The notes: generated by a model not told the origin, from the sequence alone. Positions 11,346-23,959 are shown, counted from the stretch's first letter. The stretch: DNA of 64,000 nt from Pelobates cultripes (GCA_933207985.1 OW240917.1:110394522-110458521); one strand, 5' to 3'. Numbers and translations are program-made.

Positions 11346-12649
11346 ATATTATGTTTTTGTGTTAAATGGTTTTTATTTCGTAAACATATGTTTAGCGCAC
11401 ATATAACATGGTCAAACATTTTCTGCATCATCGCCTATGCAGAGGCTCTGCTCGTTTAGCAAAGGTAGTAGTAAATGCGCCTACGCAGAGGCTATCTTAA
11501 GCAATATTTTGCATTTTCGTAATAGTAAACAAAACTTATATAGCCATGTATGGGTTGGCATGTAGTGTGTGTAGGGTCTGTAGTGTTGAGTGTGTGGATC
11601 CCAGGGATCCTCGTCGTTTGGTGTTTGGTCATGTGGGTTTGATCTCTTTGAGGGCCAACTAGTGTGTATAGTAGAGCAGTCTGGGGTGTCGTTACTGTCT
11701 AGGGTTATTGTTTGTCAGGGTTATTCTTTGTCAAGGTTAGCCGGGGCGTTCTGAGTGACCGCTGCACTGTATACCCCAGTGTTTTGTTTGTCAAGTTTGG
11801 TTGATTTAGTATCGGTGGGTGTCATCCCTCATAACATTCCTGGTCAGAGCCCTGCTGGTAATTACTTATTGTATGACTAGTGTGTTGCGTGGCCCTATCT
11901 GTGGGTTTTTGTATAGAGTGCGTTGTAGTTGGCTGGTGCTCTCATGTATATATGTTTCCTCTGCTTCTCCGTGTCTCGGTGTCTGTGGGGAATGTCGTCC
12001 AGTATGCAGTCGGGTGTCTCGGTGTGGGCGTGTTACTGTGTTCGAAGGTTGGGGACCGTCTGTGTGTATTGATCCGTGTCCTGTGTGTCTGGTAGTGATG
12101 TAGCTACTTGGGTGCTTGTCGTATGTCTGCTTCCGACCCGTTTGGGGAGTCTGGGCAGTGAGAGCCAGTTTATTGTTTGTCGCTGCTCCCTGGTCCGGGA
12201 GGTGGGGTGCTGTTTTTTGCCCTACTGGGTCCTATTCTGCCCCGGTTCTTTGTGGTTGTGTAGGCTTTCTCGACTTAATCGTGTAATTGGATGGTGATTG
12301 GATCGTGTGCGGTGTCGTGGATGTACGCGCGTCTTGGTTTTATGTGTTGTCGTATTAATGGTATGTTAGATGTCAGTGGGTGGTGTGTAGTCCCCCCGGC
12401 TCGCTGCTTGGGTCCTGCTGGTGTGCGGTTAGGGTAGTGTGTTGATGTGCCTGGGTCGTTGTAGGCGTTCGTGGTCATTGGTCTGTATTTGGCGTTCCTG
12501 TCGGGGTGGGGGAGGGAAGTCTCGGGGGTCGGCGGGATTGCGCCCCCCCGTCGCCGCTCCAGGTCCGTCGTCCCCCAGGGACCCACTCCGAAACTCCCTG
12601 GGCTCGTCTGCGTCTCCCTTCGTGTTCCTGCTCATGGTTCGGTGATGTG

Positions 12650-15600
12650 TTGTAGGAAATCGTCTGAGTTAAGGTTGCGCGACCAGTGGAACCAGCGTTT
12701 TGTGTAGTTATCTCTGTGTTTTGGGGTAGTCGCTTTCATGTCTTCGTATCTCATGTACTCCACTTCCTCTAGCCATCGTCTCACGGGCGGCTTACATGTC
12801 TGTCTCCAGAAGATGGGGATGGTTGCCTTGGCCGCATCGAGGAGTCTCGGGATGATGGACCTGGTGTATGCCGGCGTCGGCATGGTGGTGTGGTGGAGGA
12901 GGAAGGCGGCTGGCGACTGTGGTATTGCTTTTGGGGGATTGATCTGGCGTATTGCACTATCTGCGCTCTTGCTAGAGTGTGTGTGAACGTGTGTGGTTGG
13001 TCTGGGAAGAGTTTGGTCATCAGGCGGATGGCGAACGGGCGTTGAATTACGTCTTTTATGCACAGGGTTGGTATGTGTCTGGTCAGGCCCGGTATTGGGC
13101 CCTGGTCTCCTGCTGGGAAGTCTGGGTTGCCTCTCAGTGGGAGTAGTGGGCCTGGATCTGTCGTTAGGTATTGTTTCATGCCCTGTCTGTGCCAAATCCG
13201 CATGGTCGCTGTTACGAATGGGTTCAGTACGTGTTTGTGTCTGTATGCGGCTTTTGTGATCCATGGCAAGGTCCTTAGGTCGCAGTTGGTTGTGTCTGAT
13301 TCCAGCTGGGTCCATATTTTCGTGCTGCCCTCTACTGACCAGCTAAGGATCCTATTAAGGTGTGTTGCCTGGTAATATTTCTCAAAATCCAGAAGTGCTA
13401 GGCCTCCCCGGAGTTTGGGCAGCGTCAGTTGGGAATGTGCTATGCGCGGGGATCTGCCCTTCCATACGAATTTGCAGACCTCCATCTTCAGGGTAGAGAA
13501 GAATGAATCAGGAGCCAGTATCGGCACTGTCTGGAATATGAAGAGGAGTTTAGGTAGCAGCGTCATCTTGATCGCGTTCACCCTGCCTAGCCAGGAGATA
13601 TAGTAGGAATTCCATGTGCGTAGTTCTTCTATCGCCTTTTTTAGTATAGGAATGTAGTTATGGGCATATAGGTCTGCCGGGTTCGGTGTAAGCCAGACTC
13701 CCAAGTATGTGTTGGCCGCACCAGCGATATGGATATTGTCGCTGGAGTGTCTGTCTGAGCGTTCGATTGATGGAGAGACCAAGGATTTCTGACTTCGAAT
13801 AGTTAATTTGGAGGCTCGAAATTCGTCCATATGTCTCGAATTCTGACTGGATAGCTCGTAAGGATGATTCTGGGGCCGTGACTATGCATAGGAGGTCGTC
13901 TGCATAGGCCAGGGTTTTGTGGTGGTTCCTTCCTATTTTCATTCTTTGTATGTCGTCGTTATGTCTGATTCTGTTAAGGAAGGGTTCTAGTGTCAGTGCA
14001 AAGAACAGGGGTGATAGCGGGCAGCCCTGCCTTGTCCCATTATGGATCTGGAATGGGTCTGTCAGTGCTCCGTTGATTCAAATGCGGGCAGTTGGGCGTG
14101 TGTATAGTGCCTTCATCCAGGAGAGGTAGTTTGGTCCAACCAGGTTCTGAAGTGTGCCAAACATTAGATCCCAGTCCACTCTGTCGAACGCCTTTTCTGC
14201 ATCTGTGGACAGGAGGAGTACTGGGGGTCTTCATCGATCCGGCTTGGGCTATGATGTTCAGGGCTCTGATGGTGTTGTCTCGTACCTCTCTCCCTGGGAT
14301 GAATCCCGATTGGTCCGGGTGTACTGTCTTGGATAGTAGTGGTGCTAGGCGCACCGCCAGGACACTGGCCAGGAGTTTGAGATCTGTGTTCAGCACGGAG
14401 ATTGGGTGGTAGCTTGGGCATAGTGTAGAGTCTTTTCCTTCCTTTGGTAGAAGGGTGATGTTCGCCGATGTGAACTGGGCCGTTGGCGTGGCCCCTTCCA
14501 GGATTGAATTGAGGGCCGTTTGCAGTTTCAGGAGGAGGTCTTGGGAGAAGGTCTTATAGTACAAGAGGGGGAAGCCATCGGAGCCAGGTGCTTTGCCTGT
14601 CTTTGCCCTTTTGATAGCGTGCGCCAGTTCCTCGGTTGAGATGGGCGCTTCCAGGTCTTCCCGGTCAGTGTCTTCGAGTCTGGTCCCGTTCGCTGAGTCT
14701 AGGTATCTCTGGATCTCCATGAGTTTGGAGGGGTGCGGCTCCCCTGGTGCGTCCTGGTGTAGGTGGTATAGTCCTTGGTAGTAGGCAAGGAACGCAGACG
14801 AAATTTGGTCCGGGAGGTGTAGGTGTTGCTGTTGCGGGCCCTTGATTTTCGGGATGTACAGTTGGTATGAGCGCTGTATCGAGCAGTTCAGGAGTGTGGA
14901 GAGTTGCTCCGGTTTGATGACCAGGTCCCTGTATATCTTCGCGTCCAAGGTGCATTTGTGTCTGGTTTCCAGGGCTGCGATCTCCTTGCTTAGGTCCAAT
15001 ATTGCCCGCGTTGCTTCCCGCTTATGGGCGGAGCATGTCGTGATTAGCTGTCCCCGGAGCACTGCTTTATGAGCTTCCCAGCACATCAAGGGTGACATAT
15101 CCCCTAGCTCGTTGTCTGTGAAATATTCTTGTATGGACTGTCTGGTCTTGTCCACTACCAGTGCGTCTGAGAGGATCGACTCATTCAGTCTCCAGGAGGT
15201 TTGTCTCGGTCTGTATAGGGGCGACTTTATTCTTATGCGGATCGGGCAGTGGTCCGACCAAGTCATGGGTAGTATTTCCGCATCTTTGAGTAGAACGAGG
15301 TTGTGGTGTGACATGAGGAAGTAGTCTAGTCTAGAGTATGAGGAGTGTGTCATGGAGTAGAAGGTGTAGTCGCAAGTCGATGGGTGTAGTGCCCGCCAAC
15401 AGTCCGCGAGTTGATGGTAGTGGATAGTGCGGAGCGTTTTGGCGTTTCTATTGTCGGGTGTGGATCCTTACTTGGCTGTCGAGTCTTGCTCGGGATTCAG
15501 TGCCAGGTTTAGGTCTCCCCCGATGATCAGGGTGCCTTCTGTGAATTTCATCAGTGTGTTGAGCACAGTGCGTAGGAAGTGGTGTTGTTTGAGTTCGGGG

Positions 15601-15971
15601 AGTAGAGGTTGGCGAAGTTGTAGGTTTGGTCAAGAATGGTGCTTTTTGTGAAGACATATCTGCCTTGTTTGCATCTGATAGTGGCGTGTTCTATGTAGAA
15701 ATGTTCTAGAAAATAAGATACCCACCCCTAGCGTGCGCCGGTCAGGGTTGTTGCTAAAGTATCTCAATTGAAAATTGCGGTCTTTCAGTGCTGGTGCTCG
15801 GCCTTCCTGGAAGTGTGTTTCCTGGAGGAATGCTATGGACGCCTTGTAGTGTTTGAGGTCCCGCAGAAGTCTGGAGCGCTTCTCTCGTATGTTTAGGCCA
15901 TGCACGTTGTAGGAGACGACTGACAAAACCTCCCGGGCGAATTGGTCCGAACCCGGGGCCTGCATCTCCAA
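12650..15971 (-). pseudogene. LINE ORF2 remnant (endonuclease and reverse transcriptase)
   Basis: Read right to left, an AP-endonuclease domain begins near 15920 with SYNVHGLN and later LQETHF (conserved Asn and Glu). A GGDLN block follows near 15510, then SRLDYFL and WSDHCPI at 15290-15350. The reverse-transcriptase palm follows, with GFIPGRE near 14300, an LDAEKAFDRVDWD-like block near 14190 and the catalytic YADD near 13905. The thumb and C-terminal region runs to about 12780, with YLGVWL near 13720. The frame changes at least four times (near 15680, 15400, 14220 and 13800), so it is inactive. The domain order fits L1 or the related Tx1 clade; which one is not settled. Confidence 0.85.
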
Positions 15972-16322
15972 AGCGGCCAGGGGGGGCTGCGCAGTAAGGT
16001 GTGGGGGGTTGATGGGTTTGTCCGTCCAGGGGGTGGTATGTATGTGTATTTTGTTTCAGTTGTGGCTGTATCTGGGTGGGGAGTCAAGTTAACTGTGGTT
16101 CGTTCTGCTATGTCTGAACCCGGATCGAGTGTAGAGTAACGGACAAGTGTCCGGGTGATCAGGCTCCAGCTATGTGCTGGGTCCGGGTCTGTTCCAGGGT
16201 TGGAGTCTCACCCCCTAAGTCCTATCCCTGCGGGGGCAGCGGGTTGCCGGGCTGGGATGGTGACTCCTTCCCTGTTGTATTGTGGTATAGTCCGCTGTTT
16301 AGTGGGCTCATTAGATTAGTGT

Positions 16323-16813
16323 AAAGAACTCTCTAGAAGAGTGGGAATACCAGGAGCTGGCTAGGTGACTAATGGCTAAAATACTACTACATAGAGAATA
16401 AAAATATATATGGTACTATGCCTTTAAATCTAGAATGGACAAAGTATCCCTATAAGTGTGCAAAAATGTGAATAAAGGTGCTATGAGTGGAGATCTCAAA
16501 TAAACGAGATCTCCACTCATAGCACCTTTATTCACATTTTTGCACACTTATAGGGATACTTTGTCCATTCTAGATTTAAAGGCATAGTACCATATATATT
16601 TTTATATTTTTATTCTCTATGTAGTAGTATTTTAGCCATTAGTCACCTAGCCAGCTCCTGGTATTCCCACTCTTCTAGAGAGTTCTTTTCCCTTGTTCCA
16701 TATAGGTTTTTAGTGAATCCCTATCATTACCAGTTTTTTCGAGCAGCTTAGTGCTAGTCTATCTCCCTCTCTCCTGTGTGGTACATTAGGTACACCAGAA
16801 CCGTTCTATTTTT
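16323..16813 (+). mobile_element. Fold-back insertion with 14-bp TSD
   Basis: Identical 14-bp copies of cattagattagtgt lie at 16309-16322 and 16814-16827. Between them are an inverted arm (16323-16497), an 8-nt spacer (16498-16505), the matching arm (16506-16688) and a 125-bp unpaired tail (16689-16813) ending in ctattttt. The arms look identical except for one extra 8-bp block (tatatttt) in the right arm. No coding capacity. The asymmetry (inverted copy of the 5' part, unique 3' tail) fits a retroposed unit of 308 bp with an inverted 5' copy rather than a DNA transposon. Source family unknown. Confidence 0.85.
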
Positions 16814-17559
16814 CATTAGATTAGTGTGTCTGCTGTTTGTGGTATGTGGGTACCTGTCTCCTATGTGGCCTTGGGTCTAGTTTGTCTGCTGCACCTTTCG
16901 TTGTGGTGCATGTGTGGGTCGTCTTATGCGTGTGGTCAGTTTTATGGCAGTGAGCCTAGATTGACTTGTATCTATCTGCCTTCGCGGTTTCTGTGTCCAG
17001 ATCTCAGGGGGCTCCCGTGCCGGGCTATGGGGTTAAAGAATGCGGTTGGGTGTTTGGGCTGGGTGATGGGCTCTAGCTCCTTTGTTTGCATTGGCGGGTT
17101 GAATGTGTTGGGCCGAAGTGGGGCCCCAGGGTGTCTTTTGGCCGTGGGGGTCTCGTGGGGGCCTATATGTTTGTCTACGGTCTCGCTGCGTTGCGGGCAT
17201 GGTTATGGGTGAGGGGGTCTTGGTTTGCCTCTCTGTACCTTTGGGCTTTGCCCCCGTCTCCCTAGTCGTGGTTGCTGTGTATTATGGGAGTTTGCATTAT
17301 CTTATGGATGCGTACGGAAATGGTGTGTCGTGCAAGTATACAGTCTCGGGTCAATGTGTGCGACGTTGGTGGCTGTTCAACATCGACCTTTGCGGCTGTG
17401 TAGCCGGCTTGCTGGAAACAGTCTTTCGACTTGGGCTTTCTGTGTCCTCTCTCTGCTTGCCCTTGGGGGGGATTATTAGTTGTATATGGCATCTCCCTTC
17501 TCTACGCTAGGCTCAATCTCTCTACCCGTTGTTCAACTGATGGGTATGCATTTTTTTGT

Positions 17560-17775
17560 TTGTTTTTTTCCCCCTTCCCCCCCTTTTCTCCCCCCTTCCC
17601 CTCTTTCTTTCCTTCCTCCCCTTCCCACCGGTATTGTCACTCTTTGTTTTATCGCTTCCGCCCCTGTCCTCTTTCTTTTCCCTCCCTTCATCTGACTCTC
17701 CCTCCTAGCTTCTCATTCTCCCCCGCTCCCATATTTCCCTCTGCTCCCCTTCTAGATCCACCCCATCCTGCCTCT
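17560..17775 (+). repeat. Polypyrimidine tract
   Basis: About 215 bases in which the + strand is mostly C and T, with runs of 5-8 C and few purines. It lies within the 5' part of the minus-strand LINE, so the element's sense strand is polypurine here. It could form triplex DNA. Confidence 0.8.
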
Positions 17776-18399
17776 CCTTGTCATTGCTCCCTGGATGTTC
17801 TTGTGGACTGAGCTACGGGGTTGCGTTGTTGTTAAGTTTAGTGGTCTCGTCATCTGGGGCGCGGGTGAGGGTGATGGTACAAGTAGATCCCTGTACAGAC
17901 TCCATGTTAGTCATTGCTGTAGAGGTGGGCTATGCGTCCCATTCCCCACCCAAAAGCGGTTGGGTTCCCCCCATGCGGTATGCGGAGCCAGCTGGCTGTC
18001 CATATGGCCTATCTCCTTTTGATTGCCTGGTGCATTGTGCAGTCGGCCCCCAACCCCCGTCCCCCCTCCCCAATCCCTGCATGTAAGGTTCGAGATCAGT
18101 CATTTGTCCCCATGTAAAGTACTCACGGTCCGTCATGCCCTTCTGTTGTTGAGTGGATCCCCCTTTTTGCCACCAAGGCAGTGCAGAATATCGTGGGTTT
18201 ACATCTCGTGTCTTGCTTGGCCAGGACGCCCATATCGGTGTCGTTGTGGTTGGGGCCTATGCTGGCCCGGGTCGCATCCTTGCTGCTGCTGGGGTCTATT
18301 TGGTTGTTGGAGGAATGACCTTGCCAGCCAGTTAGGAACCGTAACCGGTGGGAGTCCCAGGGTGCGCATAAATTATGGAATGTCGTCTATTGGCATAAC

Positions 18400-19029
18400 T
18401 TTGCTTTTTTCTACATTCAATTTAATCCAAATAGATTACATCCACTGCAACACCCTGATCTATACTGCTACGTACTTCTTTGTAGAATGCAATGCAAGTT
18501 AGTTTGGCATGACCTATGCTTCATAAAACCATGCAGATTTTTTGCTGATAACCACGTTCTTTCATTGATTCAATAAATTCCTGAATAATATCCCTTTATA
18601 AACGTTCAAATAACTTCAGCTCACAGGTCTATAATTTCCAGACAAGGATTTTGAACCATTTTTGAATATAGGAACCACATCTGCCTTCCTCCAATCCTCC
18701 AGTACAATTCCTGAAAGAAAATAATCTTGAAAGATTAAAAACAGAGGTTCACTTATTTCCACACTTAGTTCCTTAAGTACTTGTGGATGAATACTGTCAG
18801 GCCCTGGAGCTATGTTTATATCAACTTTCTTTGGTTGCTGCAGCACCTTGTCTTTAGTCATCCAATTACAATTTTTCTGCAAGTTCTTTACAGCAATCAT
18901 TTGTATATCTATAGCCACAGGTTCTTCCTTAATATGGACGAAGGAGAAATAGTTATTTAAAATGTCTGCCTTTTCATGTTCCTCATTAACTAACATCCCA
19001 TCCCGTTTTGTTTTGTTTTTTTGTTGCAT
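18400..19029 (-). pseudogene. CR1-type LINE reverse-transcriptase fragment
   Basis: The minus strand encodes part of a CR1-like reverse transcriptase: a GPDSIHPQVLKEL block near 18810, DWRKADVVPIFK near 18680 and GNYRPVS near 18625, followed after a frame change by an AVDVIYLDF-like block near 18430. The last is the first catalytic Asp motif. The YADD part is missing. It ends at the edge of the L1-type LINE. Confidence 0.8.
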
Positions 19030-19194
19030 TTTTTTAGAATTTATATACTTACAAAATTATTTGGGTTGGAAATTCTAAATTAAACAAACTGTGACATAAA
19101 GGAAGTTTAAACATTAGATCTCTCAACAGGAAATGTCTGGGGAGACTGTGTAGGTGATATTCACAATAGGTTCGACTAGGTCTAGATAAACAAT

Positions 19195-19305
19195 ATGATT
19201 TACCTCCCTAATGGAGTGAATTGAGCAGTGAGACTGCAGGTGCATAATCTATACACCAAAACTGCTTTATTAAACTAAAGTTGTTTTGGTGCTTATAGTG
19301 TCCCT
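19195..19305. mobile_element. TTAA MITE, right end
   Basis: Ends with ggtgcttatagtgtcccttt followed by TTAA (19306-19309). The block from gtgaattgagcagtgagac to the end is reverse-complementary to the beginning of the MITE at 10832. The left end is not found. Confidence 0.6.
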
Positions 19306-20756
19306 TTAATTGACTAAATATTTGAATGGTACTTCAACATAGATGTTTTGTTGGGTTATTAATGTAGATTTGTTAAAATGTCTATTAATCCAACTGATAT
19401 AGTGATATATTTAACCAATACTAAAGAGCTGTCGTCCTATGCTGCCACTGCATACACACAAAGGAATCTGTGCACATAAAATATACTGTATATAATAAAA
19501 AAATTTCAAGGCTGCTTAAAAAAAAAAAATCTACGTAAAATATATGAATTTAGTCATATGTGAATTTAGTCACTCCATAACTCTGTCCTGTGTTAATCCC
19601 ACCATTATATAAAAATTCCACTGTATTTGTCCTAATTGATTTTAACTTAGCACATAAATATGAAGTACGCATCCAAAGGCTGCCATGCAACATAAGACTG
19701 GAATGTTCCTTAGACAAGGCTCTAATTTAGTAAACTCACCACCGGCCTCATAGTGAGCTAGAGGATGCCTAGTCTATCACAAGCTCTAGAAGTCTTTTCA
19801 TGTAAATGATGAGTTTATTTGAGTCAATGGATTGAGTTTAATACAGGATTCACAGCATTGAGATTAATCACAGCAAATCTTGAGATTAATCAGCACTAAC
19901 TTAATCACTTTAATATTTTTGTTGTTTTATTCTAGTTTCAGTTGAAATATTCAAGTTATGTTTATTGCCTGTTCACATTTATAATGAAAGTTACACAAAT
20001 AGCTTTCTTAAAACTCCTTTTTACACTTCCGGAAGCATCTGTTTCTGATAAGGCTCTTGTTAATGGTTTTTATATGCTAGTAATTGTATTTACACATACT
20101 TTACAATAAACATATTGTCTAATTTCTGGTTAGCACATGCACATAATGATTATTATTCACTAAAGAACAGTATTTTTTTTTCTACACAAACAACCCATAA
20201 AGATCACTGTTTCATTATATCCCATATGTATTACAAATCAAAGACTGGTGTTCATTTGTAAGTTTTTTCCCCCCTGACAACTGTATCAACATTCAGCTAT
20301 TTTCCATTCAAGAAATTTTAAAACATTTGATCTTACTGAGAGCATCCGGTTTAATCAGTTGCTCAAGCTGAACAAATATTTACACCCCACTGTTACCAGT
20401 GTTTGAAAAACATACATCAGTTTTCTGCAAAATAGTCATAATTATTGTCTACCAGACAAAATTCTGCATCATTTTTTAAAATTATTCTGTTTCATAACTT
20501 TATTACTGTACATTTTTTCTGGTCCTATCAGTGATAAGCAGAACTGCTCAAGAGGCTCTGGGTAACATAACCTATTATCAGGCCTTAAGGACAGTGTTTT
20601 AAACCCTTCTCTTCCTCCCCCATAGTTCAATCTTCGTTTTCCTCCAGTTATAAAGCAAATTATTATTGTTATCTTGTTAAATCTGGCTTAGTGGTAATAT
20701 GCCTATTAGCCCTGCACCCAAGGTAAGGAGAAAACAAATGTAGAGAATTTTCTTAA

Positions 20757-21217
20757 TAGGGACTCTGTAGGCACCCAGACCACTTCAGCTAATTGAAGTG
20801 GCCTGGGTGCTGTGACCCTTTTGCATCTAGTGCTGCAATGTTAAACATTGCAGTTCCAGAAAACTGCAATGTTTACATTGCAGCTCTAAGTCTGCCCTCT
20901 GTTAGACAGCCACTAGAGGGCTTCCGTAATCCATCATGGACCTCGCGTCAGATTTTTCTCCATTGCAAAGCATTGAATAATGCTTTCCTATGGTGATGTC
21001 TAATACGTGCGTCACCGCGCATGCGCCTTAGGTTTCCCCTGCCGGCTGACATCTGCAGGGGAGGAGCGTGGGCGAAGCCTGACCCAGCGCAGAGGGACAT
21101 CAGAGCTGGATTCAGGTAAGTGGCTGAAGTGGGAGGGGGGCCCGAAGGGAGGGGGGCACTCCAGGAGCCTATAGTGCCAGGAAAAAAAAATTGTTAACCA
21201 GGCACTATAGGATCCCT
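20757..21217. mobile_element. TTAA MITE (GTAGGCACCCAGACC family)
   Basis: 461 bp between TTAA at 20753-20756 and TTAA at 21218-21221. The left end reads tagggactctgtaggcac and the right end gcactataggatccc, which are imperfect inverted repeats. Shortly inside the left end is a perfect hairpin around accacttcagctaattgaag. The first three quarters match the copy starting at 36713. No coding capacity. Confidence 0.8.
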
Positions 21218-21406
21218 TTAACTGGGAAGGTAAAATGATTCTTACACTGGAGTCCATGCTGGCTTTGTCCAAATCAAGGGTTTCGGGTAGCTACAGCTCC
21301 AAAAAGTGATACTGTGAACATCAAACTTAGTCCTTCATGTACATATCCTGTGGCTGTATGTCTTTCTACTCATGAGAAAGACTTTTTGACATCTAGATAT
21401 CTCTTA

Positions 21407-21552
21407 CAGAGTTATTTACTAAAGTGAGAATTCAAGGTGAATGCAAAGTAACTTTTAAATTTAAGGTCCATATAGCTGAATTAGAAAAAAAACTCTATTC
21501 TGGCCTAAAAATGTAAATTTGCCTTGAATTCTCACTTTAGCAAATAACCCTG
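21407..21552. mobile_element. Hairpin MITE (CAGRGTTATTT ends)
   Basis: 146 bp with terminal inverted repeats of about 35 bp: cagagttatttactaaagtg at the left, and the reverse complement of cagggttatttgctaaagtg at the right. CAGGGTTATTT-type ends suggest hAT, but no matching 8-bp flanks were found. Confidence 0.65.
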
Positions 21553-21834
21553 TTAAATTCAAATAATATTTTTCCACCTCTGAAGTTGACTGGGAAAATG
21601 AGAGACAGATTAGATCCAATATGACAAATAGCAATTTATTTTGGTATAGAAGATAAATACACAAATTATATTGTAAATAGAGTTGAGTAGAGAATATATA
21701 TCTTGAAAGAATTCAGAATAAGTTTTGAGAAAAGAGTACGTAAAATATGCTTTTGCCATTCAGTAGCTGCAAAGGCTAGAAAGGAATTGTAAAACATATA
21801 CAGAGATAACGATATATAAATGGATATTCATGTG

Positions 21835-22010
21835 ATGAAAAGTTTATCTCTTTATAAATCAATGGTGAGACCAGTACCTTGAATAACAGATACTTGTATG
21901 AGTTTTTAAGGATGACCTTATGGAATTGAAAAATGTTAGAGTCTGTACTGGAGGATTTTATTTATGAATAAAGGTAAAGAGCTCATAGTAGAAAAAAGGG
22001 GAAAAAAAGT
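21835..22010 (+). pseudogene. Possible CR1 3' ORF scrap
   Basis: The + strand begins ctctttataaatcaatggtgagaccagt, which resembles the thumb region start of the CR1 copy at 51510 (cttgataaatcgctggtaagaccac). It is too decayed to follow further, and this is the weakest LINE call in the window. Confidence 0.35.
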
Positions 22011-22184
22011 ATCTGCCTCTAAAGGTTGTTTTCTCATTTACCACCGATGTTTGTAAAAATATTAAGATCCAAACCAGGCTAATAATCATTGAAGTGATCA
22101 TTAAAAGATAGTCAGTACAAGTACTTTGGAGTATTCACCTTTTTTTGTATTAACTCAGAAGCAGAGCTAATTTTGGTGGATAAT

Positions 22185-22510
22185 ATTTAATATTGATGGA
22201 TAAGCTTTCTAAATGACTGCATATTTTTGGATGAACCTTTCAAATGATTTATTCGATATAGTAAAATACCAAAAAATATAAATAACATATAAAAAATTAT
22301 CAATATATTAAATATCAATGTATCATTGTACAAAAGTTTATCCAAAAATATTACATAATTTAAAAAATTCCTATCCAACAATCGTAGCCTTGAGTTTTTT
22401 GCTTTGCAATCGCTATCACTATATACTATGGCCTCAATTCAGTATTTTTGGATAAGCTTTTTATAGAATTAAATATTTTGTAAACACTTTTCAAATGATT
22501 GATCAACAGA
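22185..22510. repeat. AT-rich TTTGGATAAGCTTTTCAAATGA palindromic repeat
   Basis: Motifs tggataagcttt, cttttcaaatgatt and tttatccaaaaatatt occur in both orientations through this block. The same motifs occur at about 32760-32860, 36320-36370, 37900-37985 and 41355-41480. It behaves as a dispersed AT-rich fold-back family. Ends and target duplication could not be fixed. Confidence 0.55.
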
Positions 22511-22904
22511 AATCACTATTAAATTGTATGGGATTTTTAAAAAAAAAATAATTTGGAAAGATTTTCTAACAGTATTAAATCATATGGAAATATTAATAAA
22601 TCGCGGCTTACATAACCATGTATGCAACTATTTAATTAGATACATAATCTTAACTATTTCATTTTACCATGTAATTCCATATGAAATAAAACCCCTGGTT
22701 TGGATGAAATTTTTCAACCTTGTTGTCCGCTCACTGCACAGTGGTTAACCACTAGTTTCATTTGTTTTTTTGAATGGATGTTGTTTGTGTCTTTTGTGAT
22801 TGTATTGCCAAAATCAACTATAATTCCCAAATGTTATTTTTTTCTTTCCAAGTTAAATATTAATCTATTGCACATGGCTACATTGTGTTTTTGGTCCCTA
22901 ACAG

Positions 22905-22989
22905 AATGGAAATGGAGAGAATACACTCATGGATACCAAGAGCCTGTTGTGCACCCCAATTAAGAATGGAAAGAAAAATAAAGTGATAG
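22905..22989 (+). CDS. PDE11A: PDE11A coding exon (window exon 4), GAF-B
   Basis: 85 nt, phase 0 in, leaving after one base of a Gly codon. The acceptor is ccctaacag and the donor is gtatca. It ends with SLLCTPIKNGKKNKVIG, a near-invariant stretch of PDE11A GAF-B. The twelve residues before it (NGNGENTLMDTK) diverge from the human counterpart and are one residue shorter, which is the least conserved part of the domain here. Confidence 0.95.
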
Positions 22990-23959
22990 GTATCATTTTC
23001 TATTTACTTTATTTTTTTTTTCAGTGGATTGTAGTGAGTTATCTGTTTTTGTTTTTTCTAACTCCACTGTTTTGGTATAAACTTCACAAATCAGTTTCTA
23101 GCTCACCGTAACTTAGCATTCAGAAAAAAATACCCTTGCATTTGTTTACGTAATTTAAATATTTATATTAAATGGAAACCATCACTTCCCAAGATTTGTA
23201 ATATTATGTTTACTGATCCCTATATTTAACAAACATGTATTTGTGTTGTGTGGTAAATAAAATGAAATATAGAAATGTACAAAATTTACCCTAGAACTGT
23301 ATGCCTCCATCTTGGCTAATTGTCAATCGTTGTTATTAACTTGGTCCTTTGCACATGGCAGTCAGCATAGAGGAAGCATACAGAGAAGAGGAGAAATGAA
23401 TAGTGTTTCTATTTCTCCTCTTTATTTGCAACATTTGCCCTGGCTTCACCTTATCTGAACTGGATTATGATGTCATATGCTAAGTCTTTAATGTAAATTA
23501 TAAAGAAACTGTCACATGAAGAAAAGAGTAACACAAGTCCTTTATGATTTTCAATGTTTTGTTCAAAGGTATAAATTCCAGACAAGTGACATTTAAGAAT
23601 TGAGAGGAAGATTTATCAAAATGTTCTGAAAATCGCCTTTTTTGGTTGGGCTTAAATAAGTCTATTATATTATTAAAGTGCTTTAATAGTATGCATAAGT
23701 GTCACTTTAATTCTTTGTACATGTGAACAGTTTTTGCTCCGCTACAAATACGTCGAGCTAACAATATGTAAATTATTTTGCTTTCTATATAAAACTGGAG
23801 TAAACGAAGGCCAGAAATTAGAATGCACTCTTGATACAAAAAAAGTGTTTATCAAGAATTAGATTCTGCTACACAAATTATAACACAAAGAAAACAATGA
23901 CAAGTTTTTATTGATAATTCATGGCAGTCTTGATATTTGAGTTGCTGTATTAGTAAAGT

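Larger units (their letters stand above)
11356..18360 (-). mobile_element. Decayed L1/Tx1-clade LINE
   Basis: The minus strand is CA-rich over about 7 kb and carries an endonuclease and reverse-transcriptase reading frame (12650-15971). The 3' end is near 11356-11375, where the minus strand reads AAATAAAAACC. The 5' end lies somewhere near 18360, where the sequence changes to a CR1 fragment. A fold-back insertion (16323-16813) splits the region upstream of the endonuclease. I could not identify an ORF1 domain or a target duplication, so the outer edges are approximate. Confidence 0.75.
10795..22904 (+). other. PDE11A: PDE11A intron 3
   Basis: Donor gtaagt, acceptor tccctaacag. It is almost entirely repeats up to 21560: a TTAA MITE end starting 37 bp after the donor, a CR1 3' end, a large decayed LINE with an inserted fold-back element, a CR1 reverse-transcriptase fragment, two TTAA MITEs and two AT-rich hairpin MITEs. 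The stretch 19310-20750 holds no element that I can delimit. Confidence 0.85.

Noticed and set aside
11819..12297. Overlapping + strand open frames near 12 kb and 17 kb
   Set aside because: Antisense shadows of the minus-strand LINE, with Cys/Val-rich composition.
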